Source of the DNA: Kitasatospora sp. NBC_00374
GTDB taxonomy: Bacteria; Actinomycetota; Actinomycetes; Streptomycetales; Streptomycetaceae
DNA length: 64,000 bases
Reading direction: 5' to 3'
NCBI RefSeq assembly: GCF_041434935.1
Contig: NZ_CP107964.1
Span: 310,001-374,000, forward strand
The notes beneath the pieces were generated by a model that was given only the letters and a program-made list of their open reading frames with translations, was not told where the DNA came from and did not search any database. Positions 7,495-18,000 of this stretch are shown in pieces. Made by a program: the position numbers and the translations under genes. Position 1 is the first letter of the stretch. Each line of letters opens with the position of its first letter.

Positions 7495-10400
7495 CTACAT
7501 CCATGTGATCATCAGATCGAAATTGTCCCACTCCGAGGTCACGGCATGTGCCTCGCTCTGGTAGTCGAGGAACTTGATCACACCGGCGTCGTTCACCACG
7601 TTGAAGACGTGGCCGGGGCCCGTCTCGTTCCAGCCCCACACGATGCCACGGCTCCCGTAACCGAGCGCGGTCAGCTGTTCCGTGATGTCGCCGATCCCGC
7701 CGGTCCCGTAGAAACTGGAGCTGAACACGTACTCCAGCTCCTCCGGCTGCATGATCCCGGTGTCCCAGGCCGTGGCGCCGTTGTCGTAGCCCCCGAGACG
7801 GCTGTCGCCGACCTGGACACAGGCGCCGCAGTTGTCGGTGTAGCCCTCGGGGTTCGCGCCCGCGAGCGTGTCCTCCGCCTTGCCCGGCTTCGGTGGCTTC
7901 GAACCGGTCCCGCCACCGCTGTCGGAAGAGCCGACACCGTTGGAGCGTCCGGCGTCCTTGCCGGCCGCCGGCGTCTCGGACGCGGGAGCGCCCGGGTCGT
8001 CACCGCCCTTGCCGGTGCCGGACTTCGGGCTGCTCGGCTTCTCCGTCTTCGGCGTGGTCGGCGCCGGGTCCGGCTTGGTGGTGGTGGGGAGGTCGCCGGA
8101 GAGCAGCCTCTTGACCGCGCTGACGAGGTCCTCGCCCTCGGACATCGCGATCCTGACCGCCTTGACGGCCTTGACGCCTCCGGTGATCGCCTTGACCGCT
8201 CCGTAGCCGTCGATCGCGAACGAGCCGACGACTCCGACCACCTGGCCGGCGAAGTAGGACGTGGAGCTGGTGTCCACCTCGAAGAGGTCCGCCAGCGGCG
8301 TGTCGTCGACGTATCCGGTGTGTCCGAGCTCGAACGGGGTCTCGTTCGAGTAGCCGAACATGTCGTTGAAGACCTCGTTGTCGCCGTTGGCGATGTCGGC
8401 GAACGAGTTCCAGCAGTCGGAGAGGGTGTTGACGCTCCACTGGTACGGGTCGCCGACGATCGAGTCGCCGACGCCGGTGAAGAAGCTCCCGACGTCGCCC
8501 CAGCTCCACCACAGGCCGTTGGGGTCGCTCCCGGAGGTGGGGTTGTCGGCCGCGTACCCGTAACCGCCCATCTGGTTGGGATCGTTCGACTCGAAGACCG
8601 GGTCGACGGTGAGGAACCGTCCGATCAGCGGGTCGTAGACGCGCACGCCGAGCAGATCGAGCCCGCTGGTGGCGTCCGAGGGCTTGCCGAGGAAACCCCG
8701 GTTGTCGGCCCAGGCCGCGGGCGCGGTGCCGCGCGGGTTGCCGTACGGGTCGTACGCCCGCCGGGTGACGGCCAGCGTGGCGCCGTCCACCTGGAGCTGC
8801 GCGGTGCCGTGCGGGGTGGTCGGCTGGTAGTTGACGGTGCCGCCGGAGGAGCGGACGATCACCGTGCCGTCCGGGCTGTGGTAGTAGCGCAGGCCGGTGA
8901 CGGTCTTCTTGACGGTGTCGAGGCTGAGCTGCTCCGCTCCGCCGAAGAGGTAGAGGACGTCGTTTCCGGGATTGCGCTGGATCAGCAGGTTGCCGTCCGC
9001 GTCGTAGAGGTAGCTCGCCTCCTTGCCGTTGGTGGTGACCGACTTGGTGCGGCCCTCCTCGTTGTACTCGAAGCCCTGGCCGGCGGTCCCCGGACCGGTC
9101 CGGGTCTTGGTGTTGCCGGCCCCGTCGTACTCGGGCACGACGGTGGTGGAGCCGGACGGGCCGGCCGTGGTGACGGTGGTGGCCGCGTTCGGCTTCTTCG
9201 CCGGCGTGGTGCCGCCGCCCGGGTAGCTGAGGCTCTGGGTGACGTCCTTGGCGGCCGCCCCCTTCACATCGTGGCTGACCTGCTGGACCCGGTCGCCGAG
9301 CTGGTTGAACTGCCAGTCCAGCCAGTACGGGGCCGGCCCGCCGATGGTGCTCGGCGACGGTGCCGCCGTGGCGCACTTGGCGAGCTGCCCGGCGGTCGCC
9401 GCGGTCAGGCCCTTGGTGTCCGTCCAGGCGGTGGTCAGCCGGTTCTGTGCGTCGTAGCCGAAGCACTGGGTGTCGGTGACCCGGTCGGTGCCGCCGCTGG
9501 ACTGCACGTCGGAGACGGCGGTGACGCTGCCCGCCGCGTTGTAGCCGTAGGTGGTCGCCGAGATCGGGTTGGCCGTGTTGTTCTGCAGCGTGACCCGGTT
9601 GGTGGCCAGTCGGCCGGTGGCCTGGTCCCAGGTCTGCGCGGTCCGCAGCTGCTTGGACGGCAGGCCGATGGTGGTCTGCAGGACCTTGCCCTGCGGGCTG
9701 TAGGCGACGGTGGCGATGTACGGCCGGCTGGCCGAGCCCATCGCGACCAGCTTGCCCTGCAGGTTGTAGCCGTAGCCGACCGTCTCCGCGGGCAGGCCGC
9801 CCTCGGTACCGAAGGTGGTCGACGCGAGCAGGCTCACCGTCCCGGTGTAGGACGCACCAGCGGTGTACGTGCCGGCGAGCTTGCCCTCGGCCGCGGGGAT
9901 CACCGTGGTGGAGCCGGTCGGCTGCCCGACCGCGTTGTAGCCGTTGACCTTCTTGACGTAGGCGCTGCCGTTCCTACCGCCCACGTAGCGGGTCGACGAG
10001 GCCGGCATGCCCTTGCCGAGGGAGTCGTAGGTCCACTCCCCGAGCAGCTTCGCCGGGTCGCCCGGCGTGTCACCGCTGTACTCCCCGGTCTTTCGGCCGA
10101 GCTCGTCGTAGGTGTACGAGAGCACCTGGCCGCGCCCGTCCTTGACGGTCAGCACCCGGCCGAGCGGGTCGTAGGTGCTGCTGGAGTCGCCGCTGTCGGG
10201 GTCGGTCTGGGCCACCGTCCGGCCCTGGAGGTCGTAGGTGTAGGACCAGGTGTTGCCCACCGTGTCCTTGACCGTGTCGACCTGACCGCGGGGGGTGTAG
10301 GTGAAGGCGGTGGTGATGTCCGCGGACGTGGCGTCCGCGGTGCCGGCCGACCAGAGCTCGGTGTTGGCGCCGTCGTACATGACGATCCGGCCGTCGCCCC

Positions 10401-13400
10401 GCACCTTGAGGTAGCCGCCGGTGTGCCCGCCGCTCCCGCTGGTCCAGAGCGTGGTCTTGCCGGTGGCGTCCAGGACGACGAGGCTTCCGTCGGCGAGCAC
10501 GCTCGCGTACGCGCCCGGGCGGCCCGCGGTGCCCGAGGACCAGCGGGTCCTCCCGTCGACCAGACCGGTCAGCACCACGTTGCCGTCGGCCTGCACGGCC
10601 AGACGGACGCTGCGGGAGACCACCGAGGTCCCGGAGGCGATCACCGTGCCGCCGGCGAGCTTGCGGTCGGGCGTGGTGTCGCGGACGACGGCCGACGTCC
10701 GGCGGCCGAGCGCGTCGGTGTACACCGTGGTCGCCTTGCCGCCGGGCGGCGGTGTGACGTCCACCCGGTCGACGCCCCGGTAGGTGGTGGTGGCCTGCCA
10801 GAGCGTGCTGGCGAAGGACACCTGCTGGGCCGTGACCGGCCGGCCCTGGCCGTCGTACGACGTCCGGGTCACCGCCGGGCCGGTCCTGTTGGTCTCCGCC
10901 CACATCGAGGTGCCCGGCGCGTTGGCCGCGTCGTGGTAGCTCGCGATGGCGGAGGAGGTCCAGCCGTGGGAGTCGTAGAAGGTCGAGGAGATCAGCCGGC
11001 CCGCCGAGTTGTCGGCGGTGGTGGTCTGGGTCTGCCTCGCCTGCAGCGTGCCGTCGTAGAACGCGACCTCGGTGCTGTAACTCCCGTCCTCGCGCAGCGT
11101 CCTGGTGGTGACGGTGGACGGGTCCGGGCTGTCGCCGGCGCCGTGCACCGTGTAGGAGAAGCTCCGGTCGGGCGACTGGTTCGCCTTGTTCCTGCCCGGC
11201 ATCCACACCTTCACCCGGCGCCCGAGGGCGTCGTAGTCGGAGTCGGTGACCCGGCCGTTGACGTCCTTCGCGTGGGTGATGGAGCCGCGGCCCGGCGAGA
11301 CGGTGCTGGTGGCGGTCCACTTCAGCGGGTTCTCGGTCGAGACGGCGGTCGGCAGCATCCCGGTGGCCGGCGTGTACGTGGTCGACGTGGTCTGGCCGGC
11401 CGCGTCGGTGCTGCGGCTGACCCGCCCGTAGCGGTCGTACGTCATCGCGCCGAGCACCTGGAACTGCGGCTTGCCGGCCGCGTCGTAGCCGGTGGCCGAC
11501 TCGGTGGCGGTGACCAGGCCGAGGGACCCGGCGCGCTGGCCGAGCCGGCCGAGGGTGCCCGGGCCGGTGACGGTCCCGTCGCCGTCGTAGTACACCCGCT
11601 TGTGGCTGAGCGTGGTGCTCTTCCCCGGCTTGGTGTCGCACGGGCCGGCGAGGCTGATCGTCTCCTTGGGATAGACCAGCATCATCGGGTTGTCGGCCGG
11701 GGCGTCGGCGTAGGTCGTGACGGTGCAGGTCCGCTGGGAGGGGACGGACAGGTCGCCCTGCTCGTCGGCCTTCCAGATCCGGCCCAGGTCGTCGAAGGTG
11801 GTGCTGCTCCGGGTGGTCCGCCAGGTCTTGTTGTCGCTGAGCAGGCCGAGCGAACGGCTGCTGCTGGACTTCACCCGGCGGGAGGTCATGTCGGGGAGCG
11901 TCGAGAGCTTGTCCGGCTTCGGGTCCTCCGAGGTCCACGCGGTGCGGCCGGCGGTCGCCACGACCACCGAGTCCGGCGTGTCGGTCAGGGTCTTGGTGAC
12001 GACGGTGCCGCCGGCCTGGGTGAAGCCCTGCTGCTCGTACGGGGTACCGGCCAGCCAGGGGCTGTCGGTGATCTCCTCGCCGAGCGAGTTCTTCACCTTG
12101 ACGCTGCGCCGGGTGCCGTCCGCCTTGTAGTCGCCGTCCATGCCCTGGAGGTACGAGACGACCGACTGGGTGATCGGGTCCGGGGCGGCGCCCGTGGTGG
12201 TGGTGACGGTCCGGAAGCCGCGGAACTCGTTCCACGTCCGGTGCTTGTCGTCGGTCAGCTCGGAGTCGTCCCGGTGCCAGGCGGCGCCGTCCGAGTAGGT
12301 GTAGTTGGTCACCTTGGCGGGCGAACCGGCCTTGGTCCGGTCACTGGAGGTGACCTGGGCGACGAGGGTCTTGTGGAACCAGTCCTCGATCGGGTCCTTG
12401 CCGCCCGGGGTGTTCCAGAACACCTGGTAGCAGGCCATCGTGTTGGAGTCGGCCGAGGCCGGCATGGTCGACTTCTCGCGCGAGCACTCCGGGGCCCGGT
12501 AGGTGACCGCGACCGACTCACCGGTCTCGGTCTGCACGCTGGAGATCCGCGGGTGGTAGAGCGGCGGGGCCGCCGGGGAGAGCCCGTCGACGCGGTTGTC
12601 CATCTCGAGGCCGACGAACGTGACCGGGTCGAGGGTGAGCGGACCGTCGCCGCCGGCGGAGGTGTCCTTGCCGGTGTGGACGATCTCCGAGAGCCACATC
12701 ACCGACTGCAGCGAGCCGGTGGACTTCGGGTCCTGGGTCTTGCCGGTGACCGGGTCGTAGGTACCGCCGGCGTCCGAGAAGACCTGCTTCAGCTCGTAGG
12801 TGTCGACGTCCTGCCAGCCGGAGGCGGTCCGGACCTTGGTGTCGACGCCCTTCAGGCGATGGGTCTGCCAGAAGGTGGGACCGGAGACGAGGCAGACGCC
12901 GTCGGTGTCGCCCTCCTTGCCGACCTTGGTCTTCCAGTCGGAGGGGCAGTTCAGGTCGTACGGGGTGTCCGGCCAGTTGGCGGCGGTGTCCGAGGAGAGG
13001 TTGCCGTCCTTGCAGACGGTGTCCGAGGTGGTGCAGCGCTGCGCCGTCCGGAAGACCACCTTGGCGGCCGGCTCGCGGCCCGCCCGGGCGTCCTCCAGCT
13101 GGTAGCCGTAGGAGATCTGGGTGAGGTGGCCGCCCCGGGTGTACTGGGTGAGGGTGCCGCCCTTGTCGTCCTTGTCCTCGTCGGGGATCTGGCCGAAGCC
13201 CATGTTGTAGTAGTTGGACTCGGTCGCCCAGTCGTAGCGCTGCACGTTGCCGTGCGGGTCCACCACGAAGTCCAGGTTGAACCGGTAGCCGACCGGCTTG
13301 TCACACTGCGAGTCGTCGCCCTTGTCCGAACTGTGGCAGGGGTCGCCCGACTTGGGATGGTAGACCGGGATGCCCCAGGCGCTGTCGGTGGCGTCGTCCG

Positions 13401-14799
13401 AGGTGGTGCCGGGCGCGTGGTCGAGGCCGAGGTAGTAGGCGGTGCCGTCGGTCGTGGTGACCTTGAAGTACTCGCCCTGCCAGAGGCCGTTGGTCGCGCC
13501 GGTCAGCCGCTCGATCCGGGTGCCGTCGTCGGTCTGGAGGTGGTAGACCCCGTCCGAGTCCCGCAGCAGCTGGCCGGTGTGGGTGCCGAGCGAGATCGTG
13601 GCGTTCCAGCCGGCCCAGCAGGAGTCACCGGAGTCCTCGATGCCCTGGTCCTTGCAGCTCTTGTACGAGCGCTCGATGAAGCCGGGGCTGTAGGACCAGC
13701 CGTCACCGATCCAGGAGGACTGCGAGTTGCGCGCCGAGGTCTCGCCGTCGACCGACTGCGAGTCGTACGCGAGTCCGACGGTCGGCGCCGCACCGCCCAG
13801 CGACGGCGGCGCCGTGATCGGGTAGCGGTAGGTGAACGCCCCCGAGGCGGAGGCGGACCAGGCGCCCGAGGCGGACAGCGAGGTCGCGCCGTAGTCGCCC
13901 TGGGATCCGCTGCTGCCCGCCACGGCGGCCACCGCGACACCGCCGGAGGACTGCGCGGCCGCCACGGCGGAGGGCGCGGCGAAGGCGCTGCCCGTCTTCG
14001 CCGCACGAGTGTTGGCGCCGGCGGCCGGAAGCGCGACCGTGCCGCTCAGTTTCCGGTTGACCGGGTCGTTGACCGCCTCGATCGGCGTGCGGGTGCGGCA
14101 GGCGGTGAGCTGCGGAGTGGTGAGCGCGCACGCGGGCATCGCCACCAGTTGCAGCCGGGACGCCCAGCCGCCGCCGTACGCCTGCTCGATGGCGCCGTAG
14201 TCCAGGGAGACCGCGACGTTGCCGGTCTCCGTCCGGGCGTCGGCCCGGTCGAGGCCGACCAGCAGGCCGTCCACGCCGGCCTTCTTGGCCTGGCCGCGGT
14301 CGGCGAGCTTCACCTGGACCGAGGAGACCGGGCTGATCGGGGCGACCGGCGGCGCGAGGGACCTGGCCCGGGCACCGAGTGCCGTGGGCGCGGCGGGCGA
14401 GACCGACACCGGCAGGCCGCCGGCCTTCGCCTCCCCGGCGGGCGCCGCCAGGCTGCGCACCGCGGTGGTCTTCCCGAGGTCGACGGTGGCGGTCGCGGCA
14501 GCCGGCCAGCGCACGGGCTTCACCACGTGCGGGACCAACTCCCGCGCGCCGGGCGGTATCGCGGGGGCCGGGACGCTCGCCCCGCGGCCTCCCACCGGAG
14601 CGCCGGGGACCTTCGGCTGATCGGGCAGCGGGTCGGCGCCCCAGACCTTGTCCGCGTACTGATATCCGCCGACGACGACGTCGGCGACGGCGAGCGGAGT
14701 CGCCAGCGAGAACACGGTGGCCGTCGCGAGCGCGACGGTTCCCCGTTTCATCCAGACCCGTTTCCGGGCACCTCGAAATCCGCGCGGTTCTGCGCGCAT
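7495..14799 (-). CDS. Giant secreted RHS/YD-repeat polymorphic toxin with papain-fold C-terminus
   Basis: A 2,434-residue protein. I place the start at ATG 14799, which has GGGGGA 7 nt upstream and begins an Arg-rich n-region plus hydrophobic core (GTVALATATVFSLATPLAVA), a Sec signal. Residues about 300-1100 are the SpvB-like/RHS shell, and YD repeats run to about 2100. Within them, residues about 1383-1483, is a B-lectin-like module (LAVQADGNVV, SVLADGSLVV, LKVRGDGRIV). The RHS core ends with PLIGRFLTVDPVFESNDPNQ and DPNGLWW, then a hydrophobic pre-toxin segment and a Pro/Ser/Gly linker. The tip (about 2310-2434) looks like a Tox-PL papain-fold domain: NCGACV (C2324/C2327), GHVFNVVN (H2397), FLDYQ (D2412). 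Such domains act as peptidases or deamidases on target-cell proteins. Immunity gene directly downstream. Confidence 0.88.
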   Translation of the reverse strand: MRAEPRGFRGARKRVWMKRGTVALATATVFSLATPLAVADVVVGGYQYADKVWGADPLPDQPKVPGAPVGGRGASVPAPAIPPGARELVPHVVKPVRWPAAATATVDLGKTTAVRSLAAPAGEAKAGGLPVSVSPAAPTALGARARSLAPPVAPISPVSSVQVKLADRGQAKKAGVDGLLVGLDRADARTETGNVAVSLDYGAIEQAYGGGWASRLQLVAMPACALTTPQLTACRTRTPIEAVNDPVNRKLSGTVALPAAGANTRAAKTGSAFAAPSAVAAAQSSGGVAVAAVAGSSGSQGDYGATSLSASGAWSASASGAFTYRYPITAPPSLGGAAPTVGLAYDSQSVDGETSARNSQSSWIGDGWSYSPGFIERSYKSCKDQGIEDSGDSCWAGWNATISLGTHTGQLLRDSDGVYHLQTDDGTRIERLTGATNGLWQGEYFKVTTTDGTAYYLGLDHAPGTTSDDATDSAWGIPVYHPKSGDPCHSSDKGDDSQCDKPVGYRFNLDFVVDPHGNVQRYDWATESNYYNMGFGQIPDEDKDDKGGTLTQYTRGGHLTQISYGYQLEDARAGREPAAKVVFRTAQRCTTSDTVCKDGNLSSDTAANWPDTPYDLNCPSDWKTKVGKEGDTDGVCLVSGPTFWQTHRLKGVDTKVRTASGWQDVDTYELKQVFSDAGGTYDPVTGKTQDPKSTGSLQSVMWLSEIVHTGKDTSAGGDGPLTLDPVTFVGLEMDNRVDGLSPAAPPLYHPRISSVQTETGESVAVTYRAPECSREKSTMPASADSNTMACYQVFWNTPGGKDPIEDWFHKTLVAQVTSSDRTKAGSPAKVTNYTYSDGAAWHRDDSELTDDKHRTWNEFRGFRTVTTTTGAAPDPITQSVVSYLQGMDGDYKADGTRRSVKVKNSLGEEITDSPWLAGTPYEQQGFTQAGGTVVTKTLTDTPDSVVVATAGRTAWTSEDPKPDKLSTLPDMTSRRVKSSSSRSLGLLSDNKTWRTTRSSTTFDDLGRIWKADEQGDLSVPSQRTCTVTTYADAPADNPMMLVYPKETISLAGPCDTKPGKSTTLSHKRVYYDGDGTVTGPGTLGRLGQRAGSLGLVTATESATGYDAAGKPQFQVLGAMTYDRYGRVSRSTDAAGQTTSTTYTPATGMLPTAVSTENPLKWTATSTVSPGRGSITHAKDVNGRVTDSDYDALGRRVKVWMPGRNKANQSPDRSFSYTVHGAGDSPDPSTVTTRTLREDGSYSTEVAFYDGTLQARQTQTTTADNSAGRLISSTFYDSHGWTSSAIASYHDAANAPGTSMWAETNRTGPAVTRTSYDGQGRPVTAQQVSFASTLWQATTTYRGVDRVDVTPPPGGKATTVYTDALGRRTSAVVRDTTPDRKLAGGTVIASGTSVVSRSVRLAVQADGNVVLTGLVDGRTRWSSGTAGRPGAYASVLADGSLVVLDATGKTTLWTSGSGGHTGGYLKVRGDGRIVMYDGANTELWSAGTADATSADITTAFTYTPRGQVDTVKDTVGNTWSYTYDLQGRTVAQTDPDSGDSSSTYDPLGRVLTVKDGRGQVLSYTYDELGRKTGEYSGDTPGDPAKLLGEWTYDSLGKGMPASSTRYVGGRNGSAYVKKVNGYNAVGQPTGSTTVIPAAEGKLAGTYTAGASYTGTVSLLASTTFGTEGGLPAETVGYGYNLQGKLVAMGSASRPYIATVAYSPQGKVLQTTIGLPSKQLRTAQTWDQATGRLATNRVTLQNNTANPISATTYGYNAAGSVTAVSDVQSSGGTDRVTDTQCFGYDAQNRLTTAWTDTKGLTAATAGQLAKCATAAPSPSTIGGPAPYWLDWQFNQLGDRVQQVSHDVKGAAAKDVTQSLSYPGGGTTPAKKPNAATTVTTAGPSGSTTVVPEYDGAGNTKTRTGPGTAGQGFEYNEEGRTKSVTTNGKEASYLYDADGNLLIQRNPGNDVLYLFGGAEQLSLDTVKKTVTGLRYYHSPDGTVIVRSSGGTVNYQPTTPHGTAQLQVDGATLAVTRRAYDPYGNPRGTAPAAWADNRGFLGKPSDATSGLDLLGVRVYDPLIGRFLTVDPVFESNDPNQMGGYGYAADNPTSGSDPNGLWWSWGDVGSFFTGVGDSIVGDPYQWSVNTLSDCWNSFADIANGDNEVFNDMFGYSNETPFELGHTGYVDDTPLADLFEVDTSSTSYFAGQVVGVVGSFAIDGYGAVKAITGGVKAVKAVRIAMSEGEDLVSAVKRLLSGDLPTTTKPDPAPTTPKTEKPSSPKSGTGKGGDDPGAPASETPAAGKDAGRSNGVGSSDSGGGTGSKPPKPGKAEDTLAGANPEGYTDNCGACVQVGDSRLGGYDNGATAWDTGIMQPEELEYVFSSSFYGTGGIGDITEQLTALGYGSRGIVWGWNETGPGHVFNVVNDAGVIKFLDYQSEAHAVTSEWDNFDLMITWM

Positions 14800-14880
14800 G
14801 TGCAAATCCCCCATGAGACATCCAGGACAGCCGACGATCTGACGACTCACCAGCTGACGGCACGTTCGGCCGACCGGAAC

Positions 14881-14911
14881 GGTATTGCCATGGGCAAGTC
14901 AGGGCAATACC
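14881..14911. promoter_or_regulatory. Inverted repeat in the divergent RHS/LamG promoter region
   Basis: Perfect 9-bp arms GGTATTGCC (14881-14889) and GGCAATACC (14903-14911) with a 13-nt spacer lie in the 296-bp gap between the divergent starts at 14799 and 15096. A good candidate operator for both genes; no regulator is identified. Confidence 0.5.
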
Positions 14912-15095
14912 CTTCCCCAGCGGTCACTCTGCCCTCACCTGTCACACGAGCCCCAAAAAGGCTTCACAAGTGCCACCAGGGCGAGGAAACGACCGCAATT
15001 CCGACACGTGGCGGGGGCCACGGGGCGGCCACCCTGTGAGGAGAAACACAGCGGCGCCCGGGACCTCCCGCCTCCGGTCCCTGAAAGGGCGATCC

Positions 15096-18000
15096 ATGGG
15101 GGAGAACCTTCGCGCCCGGAGAAATCCGGCGCGCACACTGACACGCCGTCTGGCGCTGTCGGCGGCGGTCACCGGCCTGCTGCTCGGCAGCGCCGGACCG
15201 GCGCTCGCGGACGATCCGGCCGCCGCCGGGTCCACCGGCACGGCGACCGCGGCAGCGGACTCGCCGCTGGCGGCCGCCAAGGCCGAGGCCGCGCGCACCG
15301 GCGGGCCGGTCACCGTCGACAGCCTGACCACCGAGACCGCGAGGACCGTCGCCAACGCCGACGGCACCTTCACCGTCACCACCCACCTGCAGCCCGCCCG
15401 GGTGCGCAAGGACGGCCGCTGGAAGGACGTCGACGCCTCCCTGACCAGGAACGGCGACGGCACCCTCTCCCCCGCGGCCACCCCCTCCGGGCTGGCCCTC
15501 TCCGGCGGGGGCGGCGGACCGCTGGCCACCCTCACCGACCCGGACGGGCACAGGCTCTCCTACACCCTCCCGTTCCCGCTCCCCGCGCCGGTGGTGAGCG
15601 GCAGCACCGCGCAGTACAAGGGCGTCCTGCCGGGCGTCGACCTCAAGGTCACCAGCACCGACCAGGGCGGGTTCCACGAGGTCCTGATCGTCCACGACGC
15701 CAGGGCGGCCGCCGACCCGGCGCTCGCCGCGCTCAAACTGACCACCACCGTCAGCGCGGGCCTGTCGCTGACGACCGACCAGGACGGCCGGGTGGCGGTC
15801 GCCGCCGCCGACGGCAGCGCGGTCTTCCGCTCGCCGACCCCGCTGATGTGGGACTCGGCCACGGCCGCCGCACCCGCCGCCGCGACCGCCGCCGCGCCTT
15901 CGCCGGCCGCCACCTCACCGGCCGCGGCGAAGGGCGCACCGAAGGCCGTGGCGCGGGCCGACGCGCGGGCCGACGAGCCGACGGACGGCGCCCGTCCCAC
16001 GGCCTCCACCCCCGAGCAGCCGGGCAGCTCCGCCCAGGTCAAGCGGATCGCCGTGACCCACCAGGCCGACACCCTCACCCTGGTGCCGGACGCCGGCCTG
16101 CTGGGCGGCGCCGACACCGTCTGGCCGCTGTACATCGACCCGTACACCAATCCGATCACCAGCAAGAAGAGCCACTTCGTCACCGTCAAGGAGGGCTGCG
16201 CGAGCCAGAGCCCCTACGACGACGCGCAGGACAACGGCGAGGGCGTCGGCTACCAGCGCTGGCAGGACTGCTTCGGCCTCAACCGCGCCTACTTCGAGCT
16301 GAACATCGCCGGCCTCGACAAGAAGATGGTGATCTCCAAGTCGGTGGTCCACCTGACCTCGACCTACGGAGCGTCGTTCGACTGCGACAACGAGACCAGC
16401 GTGAAGCTCGCGACCGTGACCTCGATCGGCGGCTCCACCAGCTGGAACAACCAGCCGGACGTCACCGGTGACGGCTACATCGGCGGCACCCAGAAGGTCA
16501 AGAGCTCCAACATCAGCCAGAAGTGCGGCAACCACGACGTCAACTTCGACGTGACCGGCCAGATCAGGAAGCTCTCCGGCGTCAAGGACAGCTGGACCTT
16601 CGGGCTCTGGGGCAACGAGTCCAAGTCGAGCAGCAACAACGACTTCGTCCGCTTCGCCAACAACCCGTACCTGACCACGGTGTTCGACGTCGCCCCCGAG
16701 GTGCCCGACAACCTGGGCACCACCCCGGCCACCCGCGCCCCCGCGAGCAACGGCTGCGCCGGCGCCGCGGACGGCTGGATCGGACAGTCCGGCCTGGCCG
16801 GGGACGCCTCCGACATCACGCTCAACGCACACCTCGACACCGAGATGAGCGGCGTCAACCTGCGCGCCCGGTACGAGGTCTGGGACACCAAGACGGCGGC
16901 CGCCGACGGCGGCTCGACCGACAGGAGCGCCCCGGTCAGCAGCTGGATCAGCGACGGCGGCACCGCCCGGCCCAACATCGGCTTCAAGGTCGCCGACGGC
17001 CACCAGTACGGGTGGCACGTCAAGGCGGAGGACGGCACCCTGGCGAGCCCCTGGTCCGCCAACTGCTACTTCAAGGTCGACCTGGCCGCGCCGAGCATCC
17101 CCTCGTTCACCGATTCGCCGGTCTTCCCGCCGCTCGGCGGCGACAGGGCGCCGACGGGCCACGCCGGTGACACCGGTGTCAAGGTCTCGGTCGCCTCCAA
17201 CGACCCGACGCCCACCGACTGCACCCGGGGCAGCTGCGTCAGCAGCGGCGTCGACCGCTTCGAGTACTCGCTGGACGCCAACATCCCGGCCAACGGCGCC
17301 GCCTCGGTCAACGCCGTGGCCACCACCGGCGGCAGCGCCACCGCCGAGGTCCCGATCGTGCTCAGCGCCGCCCAGTGGGGCGCGCACACCCTGTTCGTCC
17401 GGGCCGTGGACAACGCCGGCAACAGCCAGGGCACCGTGGGCCAGTACAGCTTCTTCGCGCCCTGGAACCCGGCCGGCAAGGTGACCGCCGGCGACGTCGA
17501 CGGTGACGCGGTGCCCGACCTCCTCGCCCCGACCACCGACGGCGACCTCGTCCTGGTCCGCGGCGACGCCGACCCGGCCGCCCCGCCGGTCAGCGCCTCC
17601 ACCAAGGCCCAGAGCCCGGACGGGACGGGGTGGAACGACTACCTGGTCGCCCACCGGGGCACCGCCACCGGCACCACCGTGGACGACCTGTTCGCCTACT
17701 CCACGTCGACCCACGAGCTGTACCTCTACCAGAACGACGCCGTGACGCCCGGCGGCACGACGGGGCGCTTCACGCTCACCCAGAACGTGGTGCCGATCCG
17801 GAACTCCTCCTCCTGCCCGGCCAAGGGCTCGGACGGCACCTGGAAGAACGTCACCCAGATCCTCGCCCCCGGCAAGCTCGCGCAGTCCGCCGACGCCCCC
17901 GACCTGATCACCGTCGACAAGGGTGAACTCTGGTACTTCCCCGGCACGTTCCTGGCCGGCTGCAACCTCGGGGCCGGCGTGCGGATCGGCACCGGCGACT

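Noticed and set aside
7315..15039. A 2,574-codon open frame on the plus strand across the RHS toxin gene
   Set aside because: It is antisense to the RHS gene, has the Gly/Val/Arg-rich composition of GC-rich shadow frames, and lacks any domain. The minus-strand protein shows clear RHS motifs and a signal peptide.
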